Shown here: positions 52,198 to 59,821 of the stretch, piece after piece
Numbering within the stretch: position 1 is the stretch's first letter
Layout of the letters: the number at the start of each line of letters is the position of its first letter
From: Faecalibacterium sp. I3-3-89
Lineage (GTDB): Bacteria; Bacillota; Clostridia; Oscillospirales; Ruminococcaceae
Direction: 5' to 3'
NCBI RefSeq assembly: GCF_023347275.1
Contig: NZ_CP094468.1
Span: forward strand, 1,240,001-1,304,000
DNA length: 64,000 nt
The notes under the pieces: model-generated
What the model was told of the DNA's origin: nothing
The model's input: the letters and a program-made list of their open reading frames with translations, nothing else
The model's database searches: none
Translations under genes and position numbers: made by a program

Positions 52198-52802
52198 TGA
52201 CGCTGGGCATCACCGGCCGCAGCGGCTGCGGCAAATCCACCGTCACCGCGGTTTTTGCGGCCCGGGACATCCCGCTGGCAGACGCCGACCAGCTCTCCCG
52301 CGAGATCCTGCTTCCCGGCTCTCCGCTGCTGCCCCAGCTGGCGGAGCGCTTCGGGGCGGATATTATAAGGGCAGACGGCACCCTTGACCGCCGCCTGCTG
52401 GCTGACCGCGCCTTTGCGACCCCCGAGGGGAAGGCGGCGCTGGACGCGCTGACCCACCCGGAGATCGTCCGCCGCATCCGTGCCGCAAAACAGGCCGCAC
52501 GGCAGGCCGGTGCGAAGCTCTTCGTGCTGGACGGTGCGGTCATCGTCGGCACGGCGGCAGAAGCGGAGTGCGATAAGCTCTGTGTGGTCACGGCCCCTTT
52601 TGAGGTCAGTGTGGAGCGCATCGCTGCCCGGGACGGTATCTCGCCCGAGATGGCCGCCCGCCGTCTCAACGCCCAGACGCCGGAAGCGGCTCTGACCGCC
52701 AGAGCGGACTACATCCTCCCCAATACCTCCACCCGCGAGGCGCTGGCGAAGGCGGCGAACGAGCTGTGTGATACGCTCATCGGGGAGGGGTGCCGCACTT
52801 GA
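52194..52802 (+). CDS. coaE: Dephospho-CoA kinase
   Basis: This is about a 202-residue protein with P-loop GRSGCGKST (8-16), the D-A-D motif (LADADQL) and a lid region, as in CoaE, which performs the last step of coenzyme A synthesis. It overlaps the upstream synthase gene by four bases and the lytic transglycosylase gene by four. The first ATG (52194) and a second (52197) are both possible starts. Confidence 0.92.
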   Translation: MMTLGITGRSGCGKSTVTAVFAARDIPLADADQLSREILLPGSPLLPQLAERFGADIIRADGTLDRRLLADRAFATPEGKAALDALTHPEIVRRIRAAKQAARQAGAKLFVLDGAVIVGTAAEAECDKLCVVTAPFEVSVERIAARDGISPEMAARRLNAQTPEAALTARADYILPNTSTREALAKAANELCDTLIGEGCRT

Positions 52803-53374
52803 AAAAGCTGTTCCGACTGCTGCGCAGGCTGGTGGTGCTGGCCTGCATCGCGGCAGTGATATTGACGGTGCTGCCGCCCCTCGCCCGGAAGGCCGACCAG
52901 CTGCTCTATCCCCGCAAATACAGCCAGCAGGTGGAGCAGTGGGCCGCCGAATACGGCCTCGACCCGCTGCTGGTCTATGCGTTTATCCGCACCGAGAGCG
53001 GCTTCGACCCTGCGGCTACTTCCAGCGTCGATGCCCGGGGGCTGATGCAGATGACGGAGGAGACCTTCATCTGGCTGCGCAGCAAGATCGCGCCCGACGA
53101 GGGCCTGACCTTCGATGACCTCTACGACCCTGCGGTCAGCATCCGTTTCGGCTGCTACTACCTTCATCTCTGCATGGAGCGGTACGGCGGCGATGTGGCC
53201 ACGGCCGCAGCCGCCTACCACAGCGGGTGGGGGACGGTGGATAATCTGCTGCGGATGGAGGAGCATTCCTCGGACGGGCAGACACTGAAGGGCTTTCCGT
53301 ACAATCAGATGCACCACTACGTCGAAAAGATCACCGCCGGTTACGCCGCCTATACCCGGCTCTACGGCGGCTGA
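52799..53374 (+). CDS. Membrane-anchored lytic transglycosylase (Slt type)
   Basis: This is about a 191-residue protein with an N-terminal membrane anchor (about residues 8-28) and a goose-lysozyme-like domain: YAFIRTESGFDP with the catalytic Glu, then GLMQMTEETF and a final AAAYHSGWG repeat. It cuts peptidoglycan outside the membrane. I take TTG 52799, overlapping the coaE stop, with GGAGGGG 8 bases upstream; GTG 52790 is possible. Confidence 0.88.
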   Translation: MKKLFRLLRRLVVLACIAAVILTVLPPLARKADQLLYPRKYSQQVEQWAAEYGLDPLLVYAFIRTESGFDPAATSSVDARGLMQMTEETFIWLRSKIAPDEGLTFDDLYDPAVSIRFGCYYLHLCMERYGGDVATAAAAYHSGWGTVDNLLRMEEHSSDGQTLKGFPYNQMHHYVEKITAGYAAYTRLYGG

Positions 53375-53466
53375 TGTACTATAAACGAAGAAAACCGGAG
53401 AGAATAAGCCCTCGCTGGTTTTTGATAAATCAAAGTGTAAGAAAACAGAAAGGCAGGAGAGATCCT

Positions 53467-54870
53467 ATGGCAGAAAAAACTCCGAACCAGCAGCTGGCTG
53501 AAAAGCTGCTGTTTAAGCCCGCTTACGCCGGTGACAAGTCCACCGCCGTCAAGCAGGAGGCCCACGCATTCGCTGAGGGCTACAAGAAATTCCTTGATGC
53601 CGGCAAGACCGAGCGCGAGGTGGCCGCCGAGAGCGAGCGGATGCTGAAGGACGCTGGCTACCAGCAGTTCGACCCGAAGAAGACCTACGCCCCCGGCGAT
53701 AAGGTCTACTTCAGCCAGATGGGCAAGGCGATCGTGGCCTCCACCATCGGCACCCGCAGCTTTGAGGAAGGCTTCCATCTGGTCATCGCTCACACCGACA
53801 GCCCCCGTCTGGACCTGCGCCCGACCCCGCTGTACGAGTCCGACCACTTCAGCTACTTCAAGACCCACTACTACGGCGGCATCCGCAAGTATCAGTGGGG
53901 TACCATGCCGCTGGCTATCCACGGCGTGTTCTCCCGCGCTGACGGCACCACCGTCTCGGTGAATGTGGGCGAGGACGAGAATGATCCCGTCTTCTGCATC
54001 ACCGACCTGCTGCCCCATCTGGGTGCAGAGCAGGGCGAGCGGAAGCTGAGCGACGGCATCAAGGCAGAGGAACTGAACATCCTCATCGGCTCCGACGCTG
54101 TGGACGACGAGGATGTGAAGGAAGCGGTCAAGCTGAACACCATGATCCTCCTCAACGAGAAGTACGGCATCACCGAAAAGGACTTTGCCCGCGCCGAGAT
54201 CGAGATCGTGCCTGCCTATAAGTCCCGTGACGTCGGCTTCGACCGCTCCATGGTGGGCGGCTACGGCCACGACGACCGCGTCGATGCCTATCCCGCTCTG
54301 ATGGCCGAGATCGCCACCAAGAATCCCGCCTTCACCACCGTCTGCGTCCTGACCGATAAGGAAGAGATCGGCTCCGACGGCGTCACCGGTATGCAGAGCA
54401 TGTACGTCTTCCACTTCATGCAGGAGCTGTGCCGTACCGCCGGTCAGGATGACATCATTGCCTTCCGCAACAGTGTCTGCCTGTCCGCCGACGTCACCGC
54501 TGCTTACGACCCGAGCTGGGCCAGTGCTTTCGAGCCGATGAACGGCACCTACGCAGGCCGCGGCATCGCGCTGTTCAAGTACACCGGCAGCCGCGGCAAG
54601 AGCGCTGCAAACGACGCTTCTGCCGAGCTGGTGGGCTATGTCACCCGCATGATGGACGCCGCCGACGTTGCATGGCAGATCGGTGAGCTGGGCCGCCTCG
54701 ACCTGGGCGGCGGCGGCACCATCGCAAAGTATGTTGCCAACCGCGGCATCCCCGTCATCGACATCGGTGTGCCTGTGCTGTCCATGCACTCTCCCTTCGA
54801 GGTCATCCACAAGACTGACCTGTACATGGCTTATTGTGCCTTCGTCCTGTTCAATCAGGCCGCTGAGTAA
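53467..54870 (+). CDS. M18-family aminopeptidase
   Basis: This 467-residue metalloaminopeptidase has the M18 zinc residues in IAHTDSPRLDLRP, YGHDDRVDAY and DKEEIGSDGVTG, and a C-terminal MHSPFEVIHKTDLY. Members remove acidic or other N-terminal residues from peptides in the cytosol. The start at 53467 follows GGCAGGAGAG. A long frame upstream to 53374 has no ribosome site. It has its own terminator at 54887. Confidence 0.93.
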   Translation: MAEKTPNQQLAEKLLFKPAYAGDKSTAVKQEAHAFAEGYKKFLDAGKTEREVAAESERMLKDAGYQQFDPKKTYAPGDKVYFSQMGKAIVASTIGTRSFEEGFHLVIAHTDSPRLDLRPTPLYESDHFSYFKTHYYGGIRKYQWGTMPLAIHGVFSRADGTTVSVNVGEDENDPVFCITDLLPHLGAEQGERKLSDGIKAEELNILIGSDAVDDEDVKEAVKLNTMILLNEKYGITEKDFARAEIEIVPAYKSRDVGFDRSMVGGYGHDDRVDAYPALMAEIATKNPAFTTVCVLTDKEEIGSDGVTGMQSMYVFHFMQELCRTAGQDDIIAFRNSVCLSADVTAAYDPSWASAFEPMNGTYAGRGIALFKYTGSRGKSAANDASAELVGYVTRMMDAADVAWQIGELGRLDLGGGGTIAKYVANRGIPVIDIGVPVLSMHSPFEVIHKTDLYMAYCAFVLFNQAAE

Positions 54871-54886
54871 GCTGCTTCTACGCACC

Positions 54887-54932
54887 AAAGCCCCGGAAAG
54901 TCTGCCCTCTGGCAGGCCCTCCGGGGCTTTTT
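54887..54932 (+). terminator. Terminator of the M18 peptidase gene
   Basis: AAAGCCCCGG (54887-54896) pairs with CCGGGGCTTT (54921-54930) and an inner TCTGCC/GGCAGG stem, then TT. Confidence 0.75.
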
Positions 54933-54933
54933 G

Positions 54934-55785
54934 CTATGTCGTGGGTAGGGGGACGGCCTGCTCTACCGTGAGAAAGGCGAAACCGTTGTCCTTATACCAC
55001 TGGATGATGTCGGGCAGGGCCTCGGCTGTGGTGTGGGTGGTGGCTGAGTCGTGCATCAACACGATGCACTGGGTCTGCTCGCCGGTCTCCCGCACGATAT
55101 TGCGGAAGATGGTGCCTGCGCTGGGCTTGCCGCCTACGGCGTCCTCGGCGCAGACGTTCCAGTCTACATAGGCGTATCCTTTGGCAGCGACCTCTTCCTT
55201 CAGCTGCTGCATCAGCCCGCGCCCGCCGTAGCGGCGGCTCACGGTGTTGGTGCTGCCGCCGGGAAAGCGCAGGTACCGCAGGCCATCTGCCGAGAGGTAA
55301 GGGGAGAGCCGCTCTTTTAAAAGGCCGATGTCCTTCCAGTAGGCGTCCGGGCTTTGGTAGATGTCGCTGTACTCGTGGGAGGCGGAGTGGAGCGCGATCT
55401 GATGCCCGGCGGCAGCAGCTTCCGACACGAGAGGCAGGTACTTGTCGTTGTGTCCGGTGGCGACCACGAAGAAGGTGGCTTTGACGCCGGCGTGGTTCAG
55501 TGCGGCCAGAACGTCCGGCGTCGTCTTGCTGGGGCCGTCGTCGAAGGTCAGACAGACCCACTTCTTGGACATCGGCTCCGGCTCCGGGGGCGTCTCCACG
55601 GAGGACGCCGAGGCAGGGGAGACGAAGCTTTCGTCCGGCAGCGGGGTCAGGTCGCTCTCTCGACAGCCTACGACAGGCTCTGCGCCGCAGAATATCCCTA
55701 GCCCGAACCCTGCCGCCGCCCCGGCCGAGAGCAGCAGGAGGCTCACCAGCCAACGCGGTGCTTTGCCGAATTTAAAAAAAGTCAT
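54934..55785 (-). CDS. Membrane-anchored polysaccharide deacetylase (CE4)
   Basis: This 283-residue protein has an N-terminal membrane segment (about 13-35), a linker rich in Pro and Ser, then the CE4 NodB domain with TFDDGPS and the HSxxH motif (HSASH), and RFPGGS. It would deacetylate peptidoglycan or an exopolysaccharide at the cell surface; similar genes (pdaA, pdaB) serve spores. Start ATG 55785 with AAGGAGG 9 bases upstream. The 15 codons above it are not needed. Confidence 0.88.
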   Translation of the reverse strand: MTFFKFGKAPRWLVSLLLLSAGAAAGFGLGIFCGAEPVVGCRESDLTPLPDESFVSPASASSVETPPEPEPMSKKWVCLTFDDGPSKTTPDVLAALNHAGVKATFFVVATGHNDKYLPLVSEAAAAGHQIALHSASHEYSDIYQSPDAYWKDIGLLKERLSPYLSADGLRYLRFPGGSTNTVSRRYGGRGLMQQLKEEVAAKGYAYVDWNVCAEDAVGGKPSAGTIFRNIVRETGEQTQCIVLMHDSATTHTTAEALPDIIQWYKDNGFAFLTVEQAVPLPTT

Positions 55786-55868
55786 TCCAAAAAACCTCCT
55801 TGTTAAGTCATTTCTGCACGGAAACTCCATTTACAAGATATGAATGGCAAAAAAATCTATGAAAACGC

Positions 55869-55897
55869 TTGACATTGCAGGGGGAGTATGGTATTAT
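55869..55897 (+). promoter_or_regulatory. Promoter of tRNA-Leu(GAG)
   Basis: TTGACA (55869-55874), a 17-base spacer and TATTAT (55892-55897). Confidence 0.75.
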
Positions 55898-55969
55898 ACT
55901 TGAGCAGTCAGCGATACGGCTTGAACCTCAGAGCGGTTATAAAACGCAGGTTGCATCAAAACTTCATAT

Positions 55970-56053
55970 GCGAGGGTGGCGGAACTGGCAGACGCGCACG
56001 TTTGAGGTGCGTGTGGTTTATCCTTGGGGGTTCAAATCCCCTCCCTCGCACCA
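55970..56053 (+). tRNA. tRNA-Leu (anticodon GAG)
   Basis: Acceptor GCGAGGG pairs with CCCTCGC, the D-stem is GCG/CGC, the anticodon stem CACGT/GCGTG encloses TTGAGGT (anticodon GAG), a long variable arm (TGGTTTATCCTTG) is present as in class II tRNAs, and the T-loop is TTCAAAT. CCA is encoded. Confidence 0.93.
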
Positions 56054-56060
56054 AAGTCGA

Positions 56061-56105
56061 AACCCGCATGGGCGCTGGAAAATCCAGTGTTCATGCGGGT
56101 TTTTC
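56061..56105 (+). terminator. Terminator of tRNA-Leu(GAG)
   Basis: AACCCGCATG (56061-56070) pairs with CATGCGGGTT (56092-56101), followed by TTTC. Confidence 0.7.
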
Positions 56106-56511
56106 GTTGTGTGAGAAACTTCAGGTCCGGTCGAAGGAGTGAAGGAGCGTTTCCTTGTTCTGCGGCAAAACTCCATAGAGTTGAAATGCGTTGGAAACAT
56201 CCATCGCCGCAAAGGAGATGCGGACGTCAAGGTGCGGGAGAGGTGCCTTGACCCTGCTGTACGATTTCTGCTCGTCAGCACAAAAAAGCCTCCTGCGCCG
56301 GAAAACCGGAGCAGGAGGCTTCATTTTGTTGTATGATGAGGGAACCGTAATTTCTGATTTCACACCCGATAATATAGCAATTCAACTTTTTAATGCAACA
56401 GCAACAACGTTGAATTGCATATCGCAAATATGCTGTTTTCATGTTGCACTAATTTCTTGCCTTGCGATAAATGAAGAGCGCTATCGAAAAATGGAACAGA
56501 GACGTGATGTT
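56106..56511. other. Gene-free stretch with several hairpins, 3' of spo0A
   Basis: No supported gene lies here; the minus-strand frame 56121-56363 lacks a ribosome site and runs through the terminator at 56287-56321. The block carries an inverted pair GCAATTCAAC (56377-56386) and GTTGAATTGC (56409-56418), and a second, ATCGCAA (56422-56428) with TTGCGAT (56462-56468). These sit in the 3' region of the spo0A transcript and could regulate its stability. Confidence 0.4.
56287..56321 (-). terminator. Terminator of spo0A
   Basis: AAGCCTCCTGC and GCAGGAGGCTT form a perfect stem with an inner CCGG pair; on the minus strand the U-run TTTTTT follows. Confidence 0.75.
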
Positions 56512-57270
56512 TCAGCCTGCCTGCTGGTGCTTATCCAGCCGCATCTTATCGGCGATCATGGCGATGAACTCGCTGTTGGTGGGCTTGCCGCGCAGGTTGT
56601 GGATGGTGTAGCCGAAATAAGAGTTCAGGGTATCCACATCGCCCCGGTCCCATGCCACCTCGATGGCGTGGCGGATGGCGCGCTCCACCCGGCTGGCGGT
56701 GGTGTCGTTTTTCTTGGCGATCTCCGGGTAGAGGCGCTTGGTGACGGCGTTGATGTACTCCGACTCATTCATGGTGAGCAGGATGGCATCCCGCAGGAAC
56801 TGGTAGCCTTTGATGTGGGCGGGGACGCCGATCTGGTGCAGAATGTCGGTGACTTTCAGCTCGTCGCTGTCCACGCTGGCCGTGATGAGGCGCTTCTGAT
56901 GGCCGTGGGCGACCTTGAGCACCCGGCTGGCGAGGACATTTTCGTCGAAGGGCTTGACAAAGTAGTAGGCGAAGCCCTCGTCCAGCAACTCCTGCACCAT
57001 CTCTTCGCTCTGGAACGCGCCGGTGACAAAGAAGGTGGTGTGTGTCCCGCCGGCGGCGACATATTTCTGCTTGACGGCCAGCGCGTCCAGCCCGGGCATG
57101 AAGGCGTCCAGCAGAACGACCTGCGGCCGTACCGCAAGCATCTTCTGCAAGATCTGAAGCCCGTCCTTTTCCACGACGGTCACTTCCACGCCCTTTTGCT
57201 CCAGCGCATCCCGGCAGGCCGCCGTAACATCCGCACTGGTATCCGACATCAAAAATCTTACTTTATCCAT
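56512..57270 (-). CDS. spo0A: Sporulation master regulator Spo0A
   Basis: This 252-residue regulator has a receiver domain with phosphoacceptor D55 (LLDAFMPG), T83 and K106 (FVKPF), and the Spo0A DNA-binding domain ([12 protein letters not shown], then [18 protein letters not shown] and [16 protein letters not shown]). The acidic pocket is altered: residues 9-12 read SDTS where B. subtilis has ADDN, so one of the two metal-binding aspartates is Thr. The start at 57270 follows GGAGG. It is downstream of spoIVB, the conserved spoIVB-spo0A order of Firmicutes, but with its own promoter. Confidence 0.96.
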   Translation of the reverse strand: MDKVRFLMSDTSADVTAACRDALEQKGVEVTVVEKDGLQILQKMLAVRPQVVLLDAFMPGLDALAVKQKYVAAGGTHTTFFVTGAFQSEEMVQELLDEGFAYYFVKPFDENVLASRVLKVAHGHQKRLITASVDSDELKVTDILHQIGVPAHIKGYQFLRDAILLTMNESEYINAVTKRLYPEIAKKNDTTASRVERAIRHAIEVAWDRGDVDTLNSYFGYTIHNLRGKPTNSEFIAMIADKMRLDKHQQAG

Positions 57271-57311
57271 CGTACTTTCCTCCAATGTGTGCAGTTCCCT
57301 TTACGCTCTAT

Positions 57312-57340
57312 ATTTTACCATAATTTACCATGGAATGCAA
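57312..57340 (-). promoter_or_regulatory. Promoter of spo0A
   Basis: On the minus strand TTGCAT (57335-57340), a 17-base spacer and TAAAAT (57312-57317). Confidence 0.6.
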
Positions 57341-57387
57341 CAGGAAATTTTTACAATTTCTGGGATTTTCATAAAAAATCTTCCGGC

Positions 57388-58620
57388 TCATTCCGTTCTC
57401 TGCATTTCAGCGGCGTTTTTTGCCTGTTCCAGCATGGTCTGGGCGAAAATGCCATAGCCCCGGGTGGGGTCGTTGACCAGAACATGGGTCACAGCGCCCA
57501 CAAGACGTCCGTTCTGGAGGATGGGGCTGCCGCTCATGCCCTGTACGATGCCGCCGGTGGAAGACAGAAGGGTGGGGTCTGTCACCCGGATGACCAGATT
57601 CCGCCGGGGGTCAGCATCACTGACCCGCTCGATCTGGATGCGATAGGTGCGGGGCGTGCCGCCCTCGGTGGTGGCCCATATCTCGGCAGGGCCGGTGGCG
57701 ACCTCCTGCGCGAAGGCGACCTCCCGCAGCTGGCCCGGAAAGTGGGTGCGGGTGGTGCCGTAGACGCCATTCTCACCGTTGATGCGGATGGTGCCGATGG
57801 CATGGGCGCTCAGAAAATGCCCCTTCAGCTCGCCGGGGCTTCCGGCAGTGCCCACGCTGCATCCGGTGATCTCGCAGGGGACGATCTCGCCGCTGCGCAG
57901 GGCGACGCTTTCGCCGGTGTCGCTGTCGCTGATGGGGTGGCCCAGCCCCGCAAAAACGCCAAGCTCTTCGTCCGCGAAGGTCAGGGTGCCCACCCCGGCA
58001 GAGGAGTCCCGCACCCACATCCCGGCCCGCCACTGTCCGGAGGCACTGTCCCACACCGGGGTCAGAGTGGTCAACTTCTGCTCGCCGCTGCGGATATATA
58101 CGACCTCCACGGCCTGCCCCTCGGCAGCGTCTAGTGCTTCCTTTACGGCATCGTTGCTCTCGGTGCGAGTCTGCCCGATGCAGATGACCCGGTCGCCGAG
58201 ACGCAGCCCCGCTGCCTTGGCAGGATTCGATGTGCCGCCGCTGGCCTGCCCGATCTCGGAGAACCCCACGATGAGTGCCCCTTCGGAGAACATCTTGACG
58301 CCGAAGGGGGTGCCGCAGACCGTCACCTTGGGCCGCTCTGCTACCACGGCCCGGATGGTCTTGATGGGGAACCAGCCGCCCAGCGTCAGGGTGGTCTGGT
58401 AGCTGCCCACGGCCCGGGTGCTGGCGACGTTCTGGCTCCCATGGCCGCTCTGCGGCTCGACCCACTGGAAGCGGGGGAGCGATAGGGCCTGTCCCGGTTC
58501 CAGATAGACCCGGTCCGGCAGGCTGCTGTACAGCCAGCCCAGAGCCGCAGCGAGGGCCAACAGCAGATACGCCGCCGCAAGCCCTGCCCGCTGCTGCCAT
58601 GACCGGTGCTTTTTCTTCAC
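57388..58620 (-). CDS. spoIVB: SpoIVB serine peptidase
   Basis: This 410-residue protein has an N-terminal membrane segment (about 12-30), a PDZ domain (about 110-185; SNPAKAAGLRLGDRVICI) and the SpoIVB serine-peptidase domain: H228 in GLGHPI and the nucleophile S363 in GMSGSPI, with D384 downstream. In spores it cuts SpoIVFA to release sigma-K processing. GTG start with GGAGG 8 bases before it. Its sigma-F/G-like promoter fits a forespore role. Confidence 0.95.
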   Translation of the reverse strand: MKKKHRSWQQRAGLAAAYLLLALAAALGWLYSSLPDRVYLEPGQALSLPRFQWVEPQSGHGSQNVASTRAVGSYQTTLTLGGWFPIKTIRAVVAERPKVTVCGTPFGVKMFSEGALIVGFSEIGQASGGTSNPAKAAGLRLGDRVICIGQTRTESNDAVKEALDAAEGQAVEVVYIRSGEQKLTTLTPVWDSASGQWRAGMWVRDSSAGVGTLTFADEELGVFAGLGHPISDSDTGESVALRSGEIVPCEITGCSVGTAGSPGELKGHFLSAHAIGTIRINGENGVYGTTRTHFPGQLREVAFAQEVATGPAEIWATTEGGTPRTYRIQIERVSDADPRRNLVIRVTDPTLLSSTGGIVQGMSGSPILQNGRLVGAVTHVLVNDPTRGYGIFAQTMLEQAKNAAEMQRTE

Positions 58621-58650
58621 GCCGAGGGCCTCCCTTGCTGTTTTTGGGGT

Positions 58651-58680
58651 TATTATGTGCCAAGAAAGGGAGAATTATCA
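58651..58680 (-). promoter_or_regulatory. Sigma-F/G-like promoter of spoIVB
   Basis: On the minus strand TGATAA (58675-58680), a 17-base spacer and CATAATA (58651-58657), near the forespore consensus TGAATA/CATACTA. B. subtilis spoIVB is forespore-expressed. Confidence 0.45.
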
Positions 58681-58688
58681 CCCGGCAG

Positions 58689-58717
58689 TTGACTTTTGCC
58701 GCGAATCTTGTTACTAT
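58689..58717 (+). promoter_or_regulatory. Promoter of tRNA-Leu(UAG)
   Basis: TTGACT (58689-58694), a 17-base spacer and TACTAT (58712-58717). Confidence 0.65.
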
Positions 58718-58732
58718 AAATAAAGTTTCCGT

Positions 58733-58812
58733 GCGGGAGTGGCGGAATGGCAGACGCGCTGGTTTTAGGCACCAGTTCCAACGGAGTGAGGGTTCGACCC
58801 CCTTCTCCCGCA
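58733..58812 (+). tRNA. tRNA-Leu (anticodon UAG)
   Basis: Acceptor GCGGGAG pairs with CTCCCGC, D-arm GCG/CGC, anticodon stem CTGGT/ACCAG around TTTAGGC (anticodon TAG), variable arm TTCCAACGGAGT and T-loop TTCGACC. Unlike the tRNA-Pro and tRNA-Leu(GAG) genes here, the 3' CCA is not encoded (the discriminator A is followed by TAATC). Confidence 0.92.
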
Positions 58813-58820
58813 TAATCAAA

Positions 58821-58855
58821 AAGAGCGCTGATTCGTTTTGAATCGGCGCTCTTTT
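58821..58855 (+). terminator. Terminator of tRNA-Leu(UAG)
   Basis: AAAAGAGCGC and GCGCTCTTTT form an outer stem with an inner TGATTC/GAATCG pairing. Confidence 0.75.
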
Positions 58856-58949
58856 CTGCTTAAAAACCCGTTTTGTAACCCACTTTTGGTAGGGAAACAA
58901 CAAAAACACTCCAAAAATACTTTAAAACGGAGCTGAGAAGCAGCTTTTA

Positions 58950-59294
58950 TCAGCTTCGAGCAATCGTATTATATAGAATTTCCAAGAACTGCACCGCCGA
59001 AGGGCAGCCATCCAACGGATAACCGGCCATCCTACATACCGTGTCAGGACAGTTGTGCCACGCAGTCTGTGCGGCTCGACGAATAGCGCTTTGAATGCCA
59101 GTCCAGTCGCAGCGATCCGCCTCAGCAATAGGCATATAGATTTCTTTCTGAACCGCGCCCAGCCGGTCTTCCTGCTCAAAGATCCTTACGATACAGGCGC
59201 ATATCAGGTGATAGGAGCGAAGGTTGCGAGTTATGCCCATTGGGCGAAGAATCTTATCGAGCTGAGACCCGATATTGTTTTTGTTGATTGTCAT
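58950..59294 (-). CDS. Stand-alone Spo0A C-terminal-domain protein
   Basis: This 114-residue protein aligns with the DNA-binding domain of Spo0A: QLDKILRPMGITRNLRSYHL, then a core YMPIAEA, DWTGIQSAIRRAAQTAWHN, and a C-terminal SAVQFLEILYNTI. No receiver domain is present. Such Spo0A-C-only proteins occur in phage or accessory regions of clostridia and may act as regulators that bind Spo0A-like sites. AAAGGATG lies before the ATG. It sits next to the prophage remnant. Confidence 0.75.
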   Translation of the reverse strand: MTINKNNIGSQLDKILRPMGITRNLRSYHLICACIVRIFEQEDRLGAVQKEIYMPIAEADRCDWTGIQSAIRRAAQTAWHNCPDTVCRMAGYPLDGCPSAVQFLEILYNTIARS

Positions 59295-59390
59295 ATTTTA
59301 ACACATCCTTTCCTATTGAATTTAATCGATATAGGTCTGAATGTGTTAAAAATGTTGTTATGAGTCGAAATAAGTTGAAAAGGAAAGCAA

Positions 59391-59429
59391 AAGCGCCCCC
59401 GCCTCGAGAACATCCGAAGTGGGGGCGTT
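59391..59429 (-). terminator. Terminator of the tail-fibre-like gene
   Basis: GCGCCCCCGC pairs with GTGGGGGCGTT; on the minus strand the U-run CTTTTGC follows. Confidence 0.6.
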
Positions 59430-59443
59430 GTCATGCTATGCAG

Positions 59444-59791
59444 TTAGGGGCGACAGCTCAATGTACGCGCTTCTTCATCCTCGCCATCCACGACCGTTGC
59501 GTTTTCAGGAGTGAACTCTGTCTTCGGCAGCGAGAACACCGGCACGGGTTCGCTGGTGTCGCCGCCATCACTCACACCCCACTCGGTTTTCAGCGCATCC
59601 AGCTGGGTCTGCATCGTGGTGTTGCCATTGGCCGCACCTTCAAAGAGCGTAACGATAAGATTTTTGGCTGTGGTCGAAATAGTATCCGAACTGCCCGCTT
59701 TCTCTGCCTCAACGATGCCCTCCTCGATGTGGTTCATCTGCGCTGCGGTCAGGATGGAACCATCCTTGAAATTCTGTTTGGTGTAGCTCAT
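59444..59791 (-). CDS. Phage tail-fibre/adapter-like fragment
   Basis: This 115-residue protein begins with the phrase KQNFKDGSILTAAQMNHIEEGIVEAE (given here across residues 5-30), as in the N-terminal part of many Firmicute phage tail fibre or appendage proteins. It then continues into a low-complexity region and ends with a short odd tail (DEEARTLSCRP), where relatives would continue. It is probably a shortened phage gene. AAAGGAG lies upstream of its ATG. A terminator follows. Confidence 0.5.
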   Translation of the reverse strand: MSYTKQNFKDGSILTAAQMNHIEEGIVEAEKAGSSDTISTTAKNLIVTLFEGAANGNTTMQTQLDALKTEWGVSDGGDTSEPVPVFSLPKTEFTPENATVVDGEDEEARTLSCRP

Positions 59792-59821
59792 ATTATTCTC
59801 CTTTGTTCAATGCTGCTTTGC

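Noticed and set aside
56121-56363. 80-codon minus-strand frame downstream of spo0A
   Set aside because: It reads through the spo0A terminator and has no ribosome site.
57773-58909. 378-codon minus-strand frame overlapping spoIVB and tRNA-Leu(UAG)
   Set aside because: It crosses a tRNA gene and the terminator and is out of frame with SpoIVB.
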